A stretch of DNA of 64,000 nt from Macrothele yani (taxonomy: Eukaryota > Arthropoda > Arachnida > Araneae > Macrothelidae): positions 54,795,936 to 54,859,935 of the forward strand of contig CM077016.1 of NCBI GenBank assembly GCA_039090855.1, written 5' to 3'. The notes below the pieces were generated by a model. It was given only the letters and a program-made list of their open reading frames with translations. It searched no databases and was not told where the DNA came from. Below, piece by piece: positions 63,402 to 64,000 of the stretch. The translations under genes and the position numbers were made by a program. Every line of letters begins with the position of its first letter. Position 1 is the stretch's first letter.

Positions 63402-64000
63402 CACTGCTGGCCACCCAAAATGCAACACCAAAAAGGACACGAGATAGCAAAGCCATATTTACTGGACACATAACAACATACACAAAGATGAAACGATTGA
63501 GCTTACAGGCCCGTGCGACTTGCGGAACACGCAGACATCAATAGTTCGTGTGGCCCCCATGGCTGGAAATAACGGCCGCTACAAGCCGCGGCATCGAACG
63601 GAAGAGGCTTTGGATGTAGGCTTGGGGTATGTTGGTCCAGGCTGCTTCCACACATTGCCACAGTTCATCAGGCGTAGCCGCGGGTGGTGCTTGCCGGGCC
63701 ACTCGGTTGCCGATCAGCGACCAGACGTGTTCGATGGGTAACATATCGGGAGAACAGGCGGGCCACGGCAGCAGTGACACCTGGTGGGCAGTGACGAATT
63801 GTTGAACGATGCGTGCCACGTGCCGGCGCGCATTGTCCTGTTGAAACGTGGCCGCTGGCAGGTCCTGCAGGTAAAGGATGAGTACAGGCTCCAAAGCGTC
63901 GGAGATGTAGCGATGGCTGTTGAGTGTACCGGCGATGCGCACCAGACGAGTGCGGGTGTCATATCCAATTGCGCCCCAAACCATAACGCCAGGCGACGGA
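63402..64000 (-). mobile_element. Tc1-like element, family T1, partial (runs off the window)
   Basis: Starts CACTGCTGGCCACCCAAAATG after TA (63400-63401), the same terminal repeat as the element at 19430-20813. Confidence 0.95.
63538..64000 (-). CDS. Tc1-like transposase (family T1), partial C-terminal half
   Basis: Open from the window edge to 63538: GVMVWGAIGYDTRTRLVRIA, YLQDLPAATFQQDNARRHVA (second D), WPACSPDMLPIEHVWSLIG (E) and the C-terminus SSHGGHTNY. Unlike the copy at 19430 it has no frameshift after the second D (IVQQFVTAHQVSLLPWPACS is continuous). The first catalytic residue lies outside the window, so integrity is unknown. Confidence 0.85.
   Translation of the reverse strand, partial: PSPGVMVWGAIGYDTRTRLVRIAGTLNSHRYISDALEPVLILYLQDLPAATFQQDNARRHVARIVQQFVTAHQVSLLPWPACSPDMLPIEHVWSLIGNRVARQAPPAATPDELWQCVEAAWTNIPQAYIQSLFRSMPRLVAAVISSHGGHTNY

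Overview
This window is eukaryotic DNA, most likely from an arthropod (inference from transposon repertoire: many Tc1/mariner families, hAT and piggyBac relics, RTE-type and RNase H-type LINEs, Penelope-like elements, tRNA-derived SINEs). It shows no bacterial features. I find no convincing host gene; nearly everything recognisable is a mobile element or tandem repeat, so it reads as a transposon-rich intergenic or intronic region.

Layout. 0.1-0.9 kb: tandem ~328 bp units each carrying a tRNA-like segment. 0.9-5.6 kb: Tc1 relics, a dispersed repeat (RepA), and an RTE-type LINE ending in an inverted duplicate of itself. 6.2-7.0 kb: short mariner-type element. 7.6-9.4 kb: non-autonomous hAT-like element with an embedded SINE. 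10.8-14.4 kb: hAT relic, SINEs, Tc1 relic, CACTG-ended element. 14.9-18 kb: second RTE-type LINE and a piggyBac-like relic. 18.4-21.3 kb: a SINE split by a hAT element that itself holds a SINE and a Tc1 element. 21.3-25.6 kb: more SINEs, possible LTR piece, and a decayed LINE invaded by RepA and a small TSD-flanked insert. 25.7-27.8 kb: tandem array of ~155 bp units, each with a CTCF-core-like motif. 28.4-35.6 kb: foldback MITE, then a Penelope-like element (PLE1) interrupted by two hAT elements (one of which contains a MITE, a SINE and a mariner derivative) and by a second Penelope-like element (PLE2). 37.3-43.5 kb: three Tc1 elements. The third is split by a 5.6 kb full-length RNase H-type LINE (43.6-49.2 kb) with a 16 bp target duplication. 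49.4-55 kb: mariner hit by two SINEs, foldback MITEs, hairpins, another retroposon. 55.7-60.3 kb: Tc1 with a 515 bp internal duplication, foldback MITE, Tc1. 61-62.8 kb: second copy of the hAT-SINE composite, here also holding a probable solo LTR. 63.4 kb to the end: a Tc1 copy running out of the window.

Most elements are dead (frameshifts, stops, deletions), but several are young enough to keep exact target-site duplications, so the order of insertions can be read directly. Several repeats carry regulatory-protein-like motifs: CTCF-core-like sites in the array and in a mariner terminal repeat, nuclear-receptor DR1-like sites in RepA, CRE-like TGACGTCA in foldback MITEs. The Penelope-like elements carry hammerhead-like cores with self-complementary stem III sequences.
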